NCBI RefSeq assembly: GCF_963678845.1
Contig: NZ_OY787468.1
Coordinates: forward strand, 868,001 to 932,000
Length of the DNA: 64,000 nt
Reading direction: 5' to 3'
Source of the DNA: an uncultured Bacteroides sp.
GTDB lineage: Bacteria; Bacteroidota; Bacteroidia; Bacteroidales; Bacteroidaceae
The position numbers and the translations under genes are program-made. The stretch's first letter is position 1, and every line of letters begins with the position of its first letter. Below the pieces are notes generated by a model. That model worked only from the letters and a program-made list of their open reading frames with translations. It ran no database searches and was not told the origin of the DNA. Shown piece by piece: positions 51,131 through 61,017 of the stretch.

Positions 51131-51152
51131 GCCTATAACTCGCATAATGATA
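51131..51152. other. Right attachment repeat of element 2 (direct repeat)
   Basis: Identical to 39087-39108. Here the copy ends the DUF3822-type gene. Confidence 0.9.
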
Positions 51153-51969
51153 ATGTTTGTAAGTCGAAGGGAATTTCTTCCGCACTCGATACTCCGTTTA
51201 ATGAAAACTCTGAAATGGGATTAATTACGAATAGTTGCCTTACAAATTGCTTTAATCCTTTTACCAAGGTCTCCTTGTCACGAAGATCTCCTGTAAGATG
51301 AAGTTCATCTCTTTCTTGATTAAAGTCCAGTTGCTTCCACATATAAAGCAAATAATAGATAATATCGGCAGTTTCTGTGCACTTGAAATTATTTATCAAT
51401 AGTATACGTCCACGGTCATAACACAGAACATCTACAGAGCTCTTTCGCTGGTAGGCATACATTTTCAGACTGTTGCCCAGCCTGCTGCGTCCCGAAAAAT
51501 ATTCAGCCAGTGAGCTTGTCTGACAATAGAAGTGCGCTCCGGGAAATTGATCTAGAAATTGCTGATGTGCACTTTTATCTATAGCGAAGACCACCACTAC
51601 ATTGGCATTTCTCAGGATGTTATAGAGAATAACCTCGTTTTCGTTCCTGGTATGATTATGATAAAAAATGGTCTCAGCCTGTTCATCCTCAAAAAGTTCA
51701 AAAGGGATCAATGTAAATCGCTTTGTGATTGTCATTATATTGACTCTCTTGTAAGTATGCTTCAGGAAATCATTCTCTTTAATGACTTCCTTTACGTTGG
51801 CTGCCATTGATAGATTTTCATTGGTCTTTTTTGATATAAAACTGTACGCCTTTGCTTTTGTAGGATTATAGATAGAAAAATAGAACTCTTCCGAACTAAG
51901 GCGAACGGACAAAGTGTATTGCTCTGTCTTTGTAAAATCAATTTGTGATATGCTCAACTCTTCAGTCAT
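51133..51969 (-). CDS. DUF3822-type protein
   Basis: The 278-residue protein matches, as I remember it, the DUF3822 family found in Bacteroidetes next to rsmD. It has patterns such as RFTLIPFELFEDEQAETIFYHNH and VDVLCYDRGRILLINNFKCTETADIIYYLL (the latter like an ASKHA-type pilus-assembly ATPase fold). Function unknown. Its last codons are inside the attachment repeat; in the uninterrupted chromosome its end overlapped rsmD by 14 bp. Confidence 0.72.
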   Translation of the reverse strand: MTEELSISQIDFTKTEQYTLSVRLSSEEFYFSIYNPTKAKAYSFISKKTNENLSMAANVKEVIKENDFLKHTYKRVNIMTITKRFTLIPFELFEDEQAETIFYHNHTRNENEVILYNILRNANVVVVFAIDKSAHQQFLDQFPGAHFYCQTSSLAEYFSGRSRLGNSLKMYAYQRKSSVDVLCYDRGRILLINNFKCTETADIIYYLLYMWKQLDFNQERDELHLTGDLRDKETLVKGLKQFVRQLFVINPISEFSLNGVSSAEEIPFDLQTLSLCEL

Positions 51970-52059
51970 GTTCTGGCATTTAAAAAAAGATTATTGGCGT
52001 GTGGCGCAGAAAATCTCTTTTTTTAGTTTATATTCGTACCGCAAATATAAAAACAAAAA

Positions 52060-53478
52060 ATGATTAATAGCTATTTGGTTGGGCAAATAAAGGAAAATTT
52101 CCCTCACGAGCCCACTCCCGAGCAATCTTTGGCTGTGGAGGCCCTTGCGGAATTTTTGCTTTCACCGGTGAACGATACTGTATTTATTCTCCGGGGGTAT
52201 GCCGGAACAGGGAAGACAACGCTTGTGTCTGCGGTGGTGAGAACGATGATGAAACTCGAACAAAAGGCTATTCTTCTGGCACCTACAGGGCGGGCAGCCA
52301 AGGTGCTTTCTGTGTACTCCGGTCATCCTGCTTTTACTATTCATAAGAAAATATACCGCCAACAGTCCTTCAGCAACGAGCTATCTAATTTCTCGCTGAA
52401 TGATAATCTGCATCAACATACGCTTTTCATTGTGGATGAGGCTTCCATGATTTCTAATGACGGACTTTCCGGCTCTGCTTTTGGAACGGGCCGCCTGCTC
52501 GACGATCTTGTTCAGTATGTTTATTCGGGGCAAGGTTGCAGACTTTTGCTGATGGGCGATACGGCTCAGCTTCCTCCGGTGGGAGAGGAGGAGAGTCCGG
52601 CACTAACGTCGGATGTTCTGAAGGGATACGGACTTTCTGTGCGGGAGATTGATTTGACTCAGGTGGTGCGTCAGCTTGGTGATTCGGGTATTCTGTGGAA
52701 TGCCACAGCTTTGCGCCGGCTGATAGCGCAGGGAGATGCTGATTCACTGCCAATGATTCGCATAAATGGCTTTCCCGATATCCGTTTATTGGCCGGCGAT
52801 GAACTGATTGAAGAGATTAGCAGCTGTTACGGTAAGGTAGGAATGGACGAAACAATCGTTGTATGCCGGTCTAATAAGCGGGCAAATATTTATAATAAAG
52901 GTATTCGCAACACAATACTCTACAGAGAAGATGAACTCAGTGGGGGTGATTTGCTGATGGTGGCAAAGAATAATTATTTCTGGACGGAGAAGTGTGCCGA
53001 GATAGAGTTTATAGCCAATGGTGATATGGCTGTGGTGCGCCGTGTCAGGCGAACGCGTGAGATGTATGGCTTCCGTTTTGCCGATGTGCAGCTTGTTTTT
53101 CCTGATTATCAGGATTATGAACTGGAAGCTACTGTCCTTCTTGACACCTTGCACACCGATGCCCCTGCGCTTCCCAAAGCAGATAATGACCGTTTATTCT
53201 ATGCGGTTCTTGAAGATTATTCCACTATTTCCACCAAGCGTGAGCGTATGAAAAAGATGAAAGCTGATCCCTATTACAATGCTCTGCAGGTGAAATACGG
53301 ATATGCGGTGACTTGTCACAAAGCTCAAGGCGGACAGTGGAAAAAGGTCTTTCTTGATCAGGGATACATCTCACCGGAAATGCTGACTCCCGATTATTTT
53401 CGATGGCTTTATACCGCCTTTACCCGTGCCACGGAAACGCTATACTTGGTCAACTATCCCAAAGATCAGGTGGAATAA
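52060..53478 (+). CDS. SF1 DNA helicase (RecD2/AAA_30-like)
   Basis: The 472-residue protein has the helicase motifs LRGYAGTGKTT (Walker A), FIVDEASM (Walker B), LLMGDTAQLPPVG (motif III), and VTCHKAQGGQW and YTAFTRATETLYLV (motifs V and VI). These belong to small RecD-like superfamily 1 helicases widespread in Bacteroidetes. The enzyme probably unwinds DNA in repair or recombination. It is divergent from the DUF3822-type gene, 90 bp apart. Confidence 0.87.
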   Translation: MINSYLVGQIKENFPHEPTPEQSLAVEALAEFLLSPVNDTVFILRGYAGTGKTTLVSAVVRTMMKLEQKAILLAPTGRAAKVLSVYSGHPAFTIHKKIYRQQSFSNELSNFSLNDNLHQHTLFIVDEASMISNDGLSGSAFGTGRLLDDLVQYVYSGQGCRLLLMGDTAQLPPVGEEESPALTSDVLKGYGLSVREIDLTQVVRQLGDSGILWNATALRRLIAQGDADSLPMIRINGFPDIRLLAGDELIEEISSCYGKVGMDETIVVCRSNKRANIYNKGIRNTILYREDELSGGDLLMVAKNNYFWTEKCAEIEFIANGDMAVVRRVRRTREMYGFRFADVQLVFPDYQDYELEATVLLDTLHTDAPALPKADNDRLFYAVLEDYSTISTKRERMKKMKADPYYNALQVKYGYAVTCHKAQGGQWKKVFLDQGYISPEMLTPDYFRWLYTAFTRATETLYLVNYPKDQVE

Positions 53479-54126
53479 AAGAAAGGGGTTTTAATTACTT
53501 TAAATCATGTTATCACATTATACAGGGAAGTTTAATTAATCTCCCGTGACTCATTATACTTTCTTTCACCAATAACTAACCGTGGCTTGTACAAGCCAGC
53601 CATCTGAGTTGTACAAGCTGAGTAATTAGCCTCATGACCTTAAACTGCCAGCTTGTACAGGCTGAGATTAATGTTGCTCTAGTAATTGGCTAATGTCCCT
53701 TGGAAGGTTGCTTAATGTTCCTTTGAATACCAGCCTGTGTCTCGGTGAACACTACTCCGTGTTTTCTGGAAGTTATTTCAACGCCTGGTTAGAAGTGAAC
53801 TATTGTTCTTTGTGGGTTAGAATATCTCTCCTAATAGAGCTTAAATGGTTAAGGAATAGTGAATTATACTATGTCTGGAGCCTGTTAATAACTTGTTGAA
53901 TACCTGTTAATTGTTTGTTGAATGTTGTTGGCTATTTGTTGAAGATCTGTTGGTAGATTGTTCAATACTTGTTAGTAGCTTGTTGAATACCTGTTGATAA
54001 CTTGTTAAAGGCTTAAAACCATTGTTCACAAATGAGGCAGAGTTAGGGGTAAAAAAGAACCGTTGTCCGCCTTATGGCCGACAACGGTATATGATAAATG
54101 ATCAATTCAGAATTGAATGGGGGAAC
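53479..54126. other. Intergenic region with 22-bp repeats
   Basis: The interval between the helicase and alaS genes has no convincing gene. Most of it is a degenerate repeat array (see the separate repeat feature). An open frame at 53693-53899 falls inside the repeats and is not credible. Confidence 0.6.
53587..54011. repeat. Degenerate 22-bp tandem repeat array
   Basis: The last six units (53881-54011) are 21-22 bp each and similar: the first is CCTGTTAATAACTTGTTGAA(TA), then variants ending TTGTTGAAT, TTGTTGAAG, TTGTTCAAT, TTGTTGAAT, TTGTTAAAG. At the left end TTGTACAA/G occurs at 53587, 53609 and 53653, spaced 22 and 44 bp, and a TTAATGT-like ending recurs every 22 bp through about 53762. 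The middle is decayed. Confidence 0.7.
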
Positions 54127-56745
54127 TTACAAGTTTGCAAGTTCAATAACTTTATCTACAGCAGCAGAGAGTCCATCAGCATTCTTTCCTCCGGCAGTTG
54201 CGAAGTGAGCCTGACCACCGCCGCCACCTTGAATTAACTTGGCAGCTTCTTTAACCAGTTTTCCGGCATTTAATCCACCTTCAACCAGATTATCAGAAAT
54301 CATAACGGTAAGCATTGGTTTGCCACCTTCTTCTGTTCCGGCTACAAATAGCAGGCTTTCTGTAATTTCACCGCGAAGTTGGAAAGCAATGTTCTTTGCA
54401 GCTTCAGCTGGAAGCGGAGCAACGAACTTGATTAACTTCACGCCATTGATTTCCTGAATATTTTTCAGTAGTTTATCTTTGATTCCGGCTTGCTTTTCCT
54501 TCATAAAGTCTTCAACCTGTTTCTTCAATCCTGCATTTTCTTCAATTGATTTGTGGATTGCAGCACCAAGATCGGGTACATTATTGAACAGAGCTTTCAG
54601 TTCTGTGAAAGTATCCTGAATATTTTCAAGCATTTCTTCTACTTTTGCACCAGTATAAGCTTCAATTCTTCTCACTCCGGCAGCAACCGAACTTTCAGAA
54701 ATGATTTTTACCATACCAATGTTTCCGGTAGCAGCCACGTGTGTTCCACCGCAGAACTCAACAGATGAGCCAAAGCAGATAACACGAACTTCATCTCCGT
54801 ACTTTTCTCCGAATAGTGCAATAGCGCCTAATTCTTTAGCTTCGGCAATAGGAATATTTCTGTATTCATTCAATGGAATGTTCTGACGAATTCTTGCGTT
54901 AACAAGGTGTTCCACCTGGCGAATTTCCTCATCGGTCACTTTCTGGAAGTGAGAGAAGTCGAAACGTAAAGAGTCTGGTGATACAAGTGAACCTTTCTGT
55001 TCCACATGTTCTCCCAATACTTCACGCAAAGCCTGGTCTATAAGGTGAGTGGCAGAGTGGTTTGCTGCACTGGCTGCTCTCTTGTCTGTATCCACACAAG
55101 CCATCATCGGAGCATCAAGATGCTTTGGAAGTTCTTTTGTTATGTGAACGGCAAGATTATTTTCTTTTTTAGTTGCGATAACATCGATAGTCTCGAATTC
55201 ATTTACAATCACACCTGTGTCACCTACCTGACCACCACTTTCAGCATAGAACGGAGTATGATCAAGCACTAGCTGATAAAGAGTCTGGTTCTTTTGTTTG
55301 ATCTGACGATAACGCAGAATTTCCACTTCATATTCGGTGTAATCATAACCAACAAAATCTGAAGAACCTTCTTTCAGAGTAATCCAGTCGCCTGTTTCAA
55401 CAGCAGCAGCGTTACGTGCACGTGCTTTTTGTTGTTGCATCTCAACGTTGAATCCCTCAAGATCTACAGTTAGTCCGTTTTCTCTCAGAATAAGTTCTGT
55501 AAGGTCTAATGGGAAACCAAATGTATCATAAAGTGTAAATGCATCTTTTCCATCAATGCTGCTTTTTCCTACGGCTTTCACATCTGCGATAGCCTTGTCC
55601 AGCAAGCGGATACCGGTTTCAAGTGTACGAAGGAATGATTCTTCCTCTTCCTTGATCACCTTTCCTATCAATTCTTTCTGAGCAACTAATTCAGGATAAG
55701 CATCACCCATATTGTCAATCAGCACGGGAAGCAACTTATACATGAAGGCAGATTTCTGACCTAAGAAGGTATATCCGTAACGAACGGCGCGGCGCAGAAT
55801 TCTTCTGATTACATATCCGGCTTTTGCGTTTGATGGCAGCTGGCCGTCGGTAATAGAGAATGCAATGGTACGGATATGATCCGCAATTACGCGCATTGCA
55901 ATATCATTTTGTGTATTCAACCCATATTCTGTTCCCGCCATCTTAGCAATTTCTTTCAGAATTGGTTGGAATACATCAGTATCATAATTTGAAGTCTTTC
56001 CCTGAAGAGCCATGCAAAGACGCTCAAAGCCCATACCTGTATCAATTACTTTTGCAGGAAGTCCTTCCAGACTTCCGTCTGCTTTGCGGTTGAATTGCAT
56101 GAACACAAGGTTCCATATTTCAATAACCTGTGGGTGTGACTGATTTACCAGTGAAAGACCGCTAACAGCTTTCCGTTCTTCTTCAGAACGTAAGTCAATG
56201 TGGATTTCCGAACAAGGACCACAAGGACCTGTATCGCCCATTTCCCAGAAGTTATCATGGCGGTTTCCGTTGATAATGCGATCTGCTGGCAAGAATTGTC
56301 CCCAGATGGCAGCAGCTTCGTTGTCGCGTTCCAGTCCATCAGCAGGACTTCCTTCAAAGACGGTGGCATACAAAAGGTTTGGATCTAGTTTCAAGACCGT
56401 TACCAGGTATTCCCACGCCCATTCAATAGCTTCTTTCTTAAAGTAATCTCCAAAAGACCAGTTACCCAACATCTCAAACATAGTGTGATGATACGTGTCG
56501 TGACCCACTTCTTCAAGGTCATTGTGCTTACCACTCACGCGCAAACATTTTTGCGAGTCGGCTACACGATGATACTTGGCTGGGTGGTTACCAAGAATAA
56601 TGTCTTTAAACTGATTCATCCCGGCATTGGTGAACATCAATGTGGGGTCATCTTTAATTACCATTGGGGCTGAAGGTACAATCTGGTGCCCTTTTGATTC
56701 AAAGAAAGCTTTAAATGATTCTCTGATTTCTTTTGCTGTCAACAT
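54127..56745 (-). CDS. alaS: Alanine-tRNA ligase
   Basis: The 872-residue protein (start at the ATG at 56745; a TTG six bases upstream is rejected) charges tRNA-Ala with alanine. It has the catalytic core ([25 protein letters not shown]), the editing domain with [12 protein letters not shown] and [10 protein letters not shown] that clears mischarged Ser and Gly, and the C-terminal C-Ala domain. Length is normal for the family. Confidence 0.97.
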   Translation of the reverse strand: MLTAKEIRESFKAFFESKGHQIVPSAPMVIKDDPTLMFTNAGMNQFKDIILGNHPAKYHRVADSQKCLRVSGKHNDLEEVGHDTYHHTMFEMLGNWSFGDYFKKEAIEWAWEYLVTVLKLDPNLLYATVFEGSPADGLERDNEAAAIWGQFLPADRIINGNRHDNFWEMGDTGPCGPCSEIHIDLRSEEERKAVSGLSLVNQSHPQVIEIWNLVFMQFNRKADGSLEGLPAKVIDTGMGFERLCMALQGKTSNYDTDVFQPILKEIAKMAGTEYGLNTQNDIAMRVIADHIRTIAFSITDGQLPSNAKAGYVIRRILRRAVRYGYTFLGQKSAFMYKLLPVLIDNMGDAYPELVAQKELIGKVIKEEEESFLRTLETGIRLLDKAIADVKAVGKSSIDGKDAFTLYDTFGFPLDLTELILRENGLTVDLEGFNVEMQQQKARARNAAAVETGDWITLKEGSSDFVGYDYTEYEVEILRYRQIKQKNQTLYQLVLDHTPFYAESGGQVGDTGVIVNEFETIDVIATKKENNLAVHITKELPKHLDAPMMACVDTDKRAASAANHSATHLIDQALREVLGEHVEQKGSLVSPDSLRFDFSHFQKVTDEEIRQVEHLVNARIRQNIPLNEYRNIPIAEAKELGAIALFGEKYGDEVRVICFGSSVEFCGGTHVAATGNIGMVKIISESSVAAGVRRIEAYTGAKVEEMLENIQDTFTELKALFNNVPDLGAAIHKSIEENAGLKKQVEDFMKEKQAGIKDKLLKNIQEINGVKLIKFVAPLPAEAAKNIAFQLRGEITESLLFVAGTEEGGKPMLTVMISDNLVEGGLNAGKLVKEAAKLIQGGGGGQAHFATAGGKNADGLSAAVDKVIELANL

Positions 56746-56786
56746 AAGCAATTATATAGTTATCAAGTTAATATTCCGAAAAATGA

Positions 56787-56817
56787 TTTGCAAAGATAGC
56801 TCGTTTTATTATTTTTG
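56787..56817 (+). promoter_or_regulatory. Promoter upstream of MerR-type gene
   Basis: TTTG (56787-56790) and TATTTTTG (56810-56817) are 19 bp apart, a good match to the Bacteroides promoter pattern. The transcript would have a leader of about 200 nt before the MerR-type gene. Confidence 0.6.
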
Positions 56818-57020
56818 TACCTATATTGCATGAAAATATTGATGGCTGGCTCATTAAAAACTACTAAAAGGTTTAGTGATGCATGGAGTTTGCTACGCTT
56901 TTTGCCCGAAATCGTTGACTTGCAATAGTCTGTTTTCTCCGTTTTATGCTCTACTTTAGTATATTTTGTAGACTGTATTCCGGATTTTGTATTTGATAAG
57001 TAATGTTTAAATTGGATATT

Positions 57021-57365
57021 ATGGCATATAATTCTAACAAAGATTTGAAGTTGTATTACTCCATCGGTGAGGTAGCGGCAATGTTTGATGTAAATGAATC
57101 TTTATTGCGCTTTTGGGAAAAGGAGTTCCCTATTATTAAACCGAAAAAAAATGCAAAGGGAACACGTCAATATCGAAAGGAAGACCTTGATAATATTCGG
57201 TTAATCTATCATTTGGTGAAAGAGAAAGGAATGACTCTTCCCGGTGCCCGTCAGAAACTGAAAGACAACAAGGAACAAACCATTAAGACTTTTGAGGTTA
57301 TTACTCGCTTGGGGCAGATAAAAGAAGAACTACTAAATATAAAAAAGGAGATAGATGCGGTTTAA
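57021..57365 (+). CDS. MerR-type helix-turn-helix regulator
   Basis: The 114-residue protein (start at the ATG at 57021; another in frame at 57003) has the MerR fold: KLYYSIGEVAAMFDVNESLLRFWEKEFPIIKPKKNAKGTRQYRKEDLDNIRLI, then a helical tail. It lacks a sensor domain. It lies between convergent RSH and divergent alaS genes; its target is unknown. Small MerR-like proteins of this kind are common near alaS in Bacteroides. Confidence 0.85.
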   Translation: MAYNSNKDLKLYYSIGEVAAMFDVNESLLRFWEKEFPIIKPKKNAKGTRQYRKEDLDNIRLIYHLVKEKGMTLPGARQKLKDNKEQTIKTFEVITRLGQIKEELLNIKKEIDAV

Positions 57366-57408
57366 TCCGTTTCTCTCTCCCTGGTTTGTATAATTATCAG
57401 GCATTAGT

Positions 57409-59652
57409 CTATTCTTCAATACGTTTTACTTCTTTTAAATTCTTAATCTTCCGAAGATTATCGCAGATGGTTTTTACATCTTCCACGTCATGAACATACA
57501 ATTGAATCTTTCCCTCAAAAATTCCGTCCTTTGCTTCTATTAATAGTTTCTGGATGTTAACGTTCAATTGCTGAGAAATAATCTGTGTAACCTCATTGAG
57601 CAAACCTACAGCATCGATGCCATTTAAGTAAAGGAGCACAGGGAATGACAAAGCTTTGTGTGTGTCCCATTCGGCTGCAATTATACGATTTCCATAGCTG
57701 CTTTTTAGTTTATTAGCAACCGGACATTGACGTTTATGAATAATGATATCATCGTTTTCGTCCATGTATCCCAGTACATCATCTCCGGGGATCGGCTTGC
57801 AACAATCTGCTATTTTATAGCTTTTCTGTATAGTATCTTCAGTAAGCTTTAATATCTTCTTTTTGTCTATTTTCTCTGCAGGTTGTTTTTCTTCCTGTTT
57901 TTCTTTCTGATCTTTGCTTGCTCCAAAAGAGAATGTGAGGTATTTTTTCCAGCTTGTTCCCTGCTTTTCATTTAGAATATTCCTGTCGGCTTCTCCTAAA
58001 ACGAATTTTTTATTGCCAATACAAGCCAGAAACTCGTCTTTATTTCCAATATTGTGCAACTTACACAACTTGTCAATATTAGATGGATCAGGACGAATTT
58101 CTTCAGACTTGAAGAATTCTAATAATGAAGTTTCACCTTCTTTCTGGGCATTACGCTGTTCTTTTTTGAGAATCGCCAATATTTTAGCCTTAGCTTTTGC
58201 TGTTGTGGCAAAGTTCTCCCATGACGGTTGTACCTTTTGTGAACGGGAAGTAAGGATTTCCACCTGGTCTCCACTTTCCAGTTTATGGCTGAGTGGCACT
58301 AGCTTATGGTTTACTTTTGCTCCGATGCAATGGCTGCCTAGAAACGTATGGATGGAAAAGGCAAAGTCCAATGCTGTTGAGTTCTGGGGCATAGTTTTAA
58401 TTTCCCCCTTAGGAGTAAATACAAATATTTCAGAAGCAAAAAGATTCAGTTTAATAGTATCAAGGAAGTCTATTGCATCCGGCTGAGGATCATCGAGAAT
58501 TTCTTTGATTGTTCTGAGCCACTTTTCTAGTTCTCCTTCATCTTCACTTCCTCCTCCTTCTTTATATTTCCAGTGTGCCGCGAATCCTTGTTCTGCCACC
58601 TCATTCATCCTGTCGCTTCTGATTTGTACTTCAATCCATTGCCCGTTGGTTCCCATCAAGGTTACGTGCAGTGCCTGATAACCATTTGCTTTTGGATGGC
58701 TCACCCAATCTCTTAATCGGTCAGGGTGTGGTCTGTAAATTCTGGAAATGGAAACATAAATGTTGAAGCATTCATTTAGTTCTTCTTCTTCATTCTTCGG
58801 AGAGAAAATAATGCGGACGGCAAGCAGGTCATATATCTCTTCAAATGGGAGATTTTTGGTTTGCATCTTGTTCCAAATGGAATAGATAGATTTAACCCTT
58901 GCTATAATCTCGTATTTCAGCCCCATTTTATCTAACTGGGAACGGATAGGTGCGGTGAAGTTCTTGAAGACTTCGTCACGGTGAGCTTCCGTGGCTTTTA
59001 GCTTTCCTTTTATTTCAGTATAAATCTCAGGATGCTCATATTTGAAGCTTAGATTTTCAAGCTCGGTCTTAATCTTGTTAAGCCCCAAACGATTGGCCAG
59101 AGGAGCGTAAATATATAACGTTTCTCCAGCAATCTTGTATTGTTTATTGGGAAGAAGAGAACCTAAAGTTCTCATGTTATGAAGACGGTCAGCGATTTTT
59201 ATAAGTATAACCCTGATGTCGTCAGACATGGTAAGCAATAACTTTTTAAAGTTCTCGGCCTGAGCAGAAGCGTTTGCCCCAAAGATTCCACCGGATATTT
59301 TTGTTAATCCGTTTACAATCTGTGCAATCTTTGGACCAAAGATGTTTTCAATATCTTCAATTGTGTAGTCGGTATCCTCTACAACATCGTGGAGCAGAGC
59401 TGAACAAATGGAGGTAGACCCTAACCCAATTTCATTGCAAACAATCTTTGCAACAGCAATAGGGTGCATAATATATGGTTCACCAGACTGACGCTTAATC
59501 CCCTTGTGAGCCTGATTGGCAAAATTAAACGCCTTCGTGATTATTTCAACACGTTTCCGATGTCTGGTTCCGAGATAATCATTTAAGAGTTCCTGGAACC
59601 CTTTTTCAATCATCTCTTCATCGGTCATTTGCTCATTCTTGTCTATATCCAT
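57409..59652 (-). CDS. rsh: RelA/SpoT-family (p)ppGpp enzyme
   Basis: The 747-residue protein makes and probably degrades the stringent-response alarmone (p)ppGpp. Features in order are an HD hydrolase domain with LLHDVVEDTDYT (around residues 95-115), a synthetase domain with VKSIYSIWNKMQ and WVSHPKANGYQALHVTL, a TGS domain near residues 415-480 (FVFTPKGEIKTMP), a CCKPIPGDDVLGY zinc-finger-like region near 620, and an ACT domain at the end. HD residues look intact, so it may be bifunctional. Confidence 0.95.
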   Translation of the reverse strand: MDIDKNEQMTDEEMIEKGFQELLNDYLGTRHRKRVEIITKAFNFANQAHKGIKRQSGEPYIMHPIAVAKIVCNEIGLGSTSICSALLHDVVEDTDYTIEDIENIFGPKIAQIVNGLTKISGGIFGANASAQAENFKKLLLTMSDDIRVILIKIADRLHNMRTLGSLLPNKQYKIAGETLYIYAPLANRLGLNKIKTELENLSFKYEHPEIYTEIKGKLKATEAHRDEVFKNFTAPIRSQLDKMGLKYEIIARVKSIYSIWNKMQTKNLPFEEIYDLLAVRIIFSPKNEEEELNECFNIYVSISRIYRPHPDRLRDWVSHPKANGYQALHVTLMGTNGQWIEVQIRSDRMNEVAEQGFAAHWKYKEGGGSEDEGELEKWLRTIKEILDDPQPDAIDFLDTIKLNLFASEIFVFTPKGEIKTMPQNSTALDFAFSIHTFLGSHCIGAKVNHKLVPLSHKLESGDQVEILTSRSQKVQPSWENFATTAKAKAKILAILKKEQRNAQKEGETSLLEFFKSEEIRPDPSNIDKLCKLHNIGNKDEFLACIGNKKFVLGEADRNILNEKQGTSWKKYLTFSFGASKDQKEKQEEKQPAEKIDKKKILKLTEDTIQKSYKIADCCKPIPGDDVLGYMDENDDIIIHKRQCPVANKLKSSYGNRIIAAEWDTHKALSFPVLLYLNGIDAVGLLNEVTQIISQQLNVNIQKLLIEAKDGIFEGKIQLYVHDVEDVKTICDNLRKIKNLKEVKRIEE

Positions 59653-59737
59653 TGTTTATTCCTCTCTTTTGTGGTCAATGCAAAAATAAACAAAAATCCC
59701 TATCCGACAAGCAATTTTAATAAATGTATTATTTATT

Positions 59738-61009
59738 TTATCGACGTGATCTGCTCCTCTTTTTAGATGAACCCTTTTTCTTGTGGGTTTTGCCTTTTTT
59801 CTTTTCTCCCGAAACACTCGATTTATGCTTTGAATGTAACTTGCTCTTTTTTGATTTATGATAAGCAGATGTCTTATGGTGACGGGAAGTTACTACAGGT
59901 TTTTCTATCACTTCTTTTTGTGGAACCTCTACCGTTGTTCTGTTGCTAAAGAATACATCAGTATGATAGTTATAAACAGAATCTTTGCTGTCAATGAACG
60001 TATTTATATAATTACGAGGTAATCTGAGAGTGCAGGTTTCTGTGTTTCCAGGTATAATATCTATTTTGTACTGAGGGTTAAGGCTTCTCAACTGGTCCAT
60101 TTTAATGCCGCAAACCTCTGTTATTTGTTCGAAATGAAGGTTTTTATTAACCAACACAGTATCAGTGTTATCTGAAATTTCAGCTTCCATCGGACAGATA
60201 TTGTGATCACAATAATATGTCATTACATAATTTGCAGCAATAAAGGCAGGAACATATCCTCTGGTTTCTTGTGGTAAGTAATTATATATGGCCCAGTAAT
60301 CTCTTGCTCCGTTTGCACGGCGAATTGCTTTGTTAATGTTATTAGCTCCACAATTATAGGCAGCAATAACAAGGTTCCAATCTTTGTAGATTGTATATAA
60401 GTCTCTCAAGTATCTGGCTGCCGCCCAGGTTGATTTAATAGGATCTCTACGCTCATCAATGATACTATTTGTTTCCAGCCCATAGATTTTCCCTGTTCCT
60501 AACATGAATTGCCAAAGTCCGGCAGCACCAACAGATGAGGTAGCTTTGGGATTAAGTGCCGATTCAATTATAGGAAGGTATTTTAATTCTTGTGGAATAT
60601 TATAGGCATCAAGTGCTTGCTCAAAGATTGGCATATAAAAGTTTGATGCTCCAAGCATGAAAGAAACTTGTTTGCGTAGTTTGCCTGAATATAATTCAAT
60701 GAATTTTCTTACAACATCGTTGTATGTTAATTCCATTACAGCAGGAATGCGGGATAGCCTACCAATATACACAGAATCAGAGAATGACGGATTTTCATCT
60801 TTCATTGAGCAATCGCTACTTAATGAAAGAGAGTTTTTTGAATGCCATTCATTTAGCAAACTGTCAACATCATATGTCATGCTTTGAGGTAAGCCGATTG
60901 TTTCTTCGTGAACAGTTCCATTTTTATTGACTGTCACATTAACACTCTGTGCGTTTACCAATGAAACACTAAAGAGTAGGATAGGGAGGATAAAAAACAA
61001 TTTCTTCAT
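59738..61009 (-). CDS. Membrane-bound lytic transglycosylase with LysM-like region
   Basis: The 423-residue protein starts with a signal peptide (KKLFFILPILLFSVSLVNA). An SLT domain follows, with the catalytic glutamate in LPIIESALNPKATSSVGAAGLWQF, then a LysM-like region (LHFEQITEVCGIKMDQLRSLNPQYKI). It ends in a highly basic tail (KKKGKTHKKKGSSKKRSRSRR). It cleaves peptidoglycan like MltD. It is the last of four minus-strand genes: parA, parB, DUF5683-type gene, then this gene. Confidence 0.9.
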   Translation of the reverse strand: MKKLFFILPILLFSVSLVNAQSVNVTVNKNGTVHEETIGLPQSMTYDVDSLLNEWHSKNSLSLSSDCSMKDENPSFSDSVYIGRLSRIPAVMELTYNDVVRKFIELYSGKLRKQVSFMLGASNFYMPIFEQALDAYNIPQELKYLPIIESALNPKATSSVGAAGLWQFMLGTGKIYGLETNSIIDERRDPIKSTWAAARYLRDLYTIYKDWNLVIAAYNCGANNINKAIRRANGARDYWAIYNYLPQETRGYVPAFIAANYVMTYYCDHNICPMEAEISDNTDTVLVNKNLHFEQITEVCGIKMDQLRSLNPQYKIDIIPGNTETCTLRLPRNYINTFIDSKDSVYNYHTDVFFSNRTTVEVPQKEVIEKPVVTSRHHKTSAYHKSKKSKLHSKHKSSVSGEKKKGKTHKKKGSSKKRSRSRR

Positions 61010-61017
61010 GTACTTTT

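Larger units (their letters stand above)
39087..51152. mobile_element. Integrative element with orphan tape-measure gene (about 12.04 kb)
   Basis: The element is bounded by a perfect 22-bp direct repeat and carries its own integrase, excisionase-like protein, replication initiator, toxin-antitoxin pair and small genes. It is inserted in the overlap between the DUF3822-type gene and rsmD, whose reading frames are both kept. It has no conjugation machinery and no phage head or packaging genes, but does carry a 1,106-residue tape-measure protein. It may be an integrative mobilisable element or a phage satellite. Confidence 0.88.

Noticed and set aside
39087..51152. Element 2 as a conjugative transposon
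   Set aside because: No relaxase, coupling protein or transfer genes were found; the replication initiator might act in mobilisation, but nothing shows it.
53693..53899. Open frame of 68 codons in the helicase-alaS interval
   Set aside because: It lies in degenerate repeats and has no plausible start context or domain.
57914..58486. 190-codon plus-strand frame inside the RSH gene
   Set aside because: It is antisense to the conserved TGS and zinc-finger-like region of RSH.
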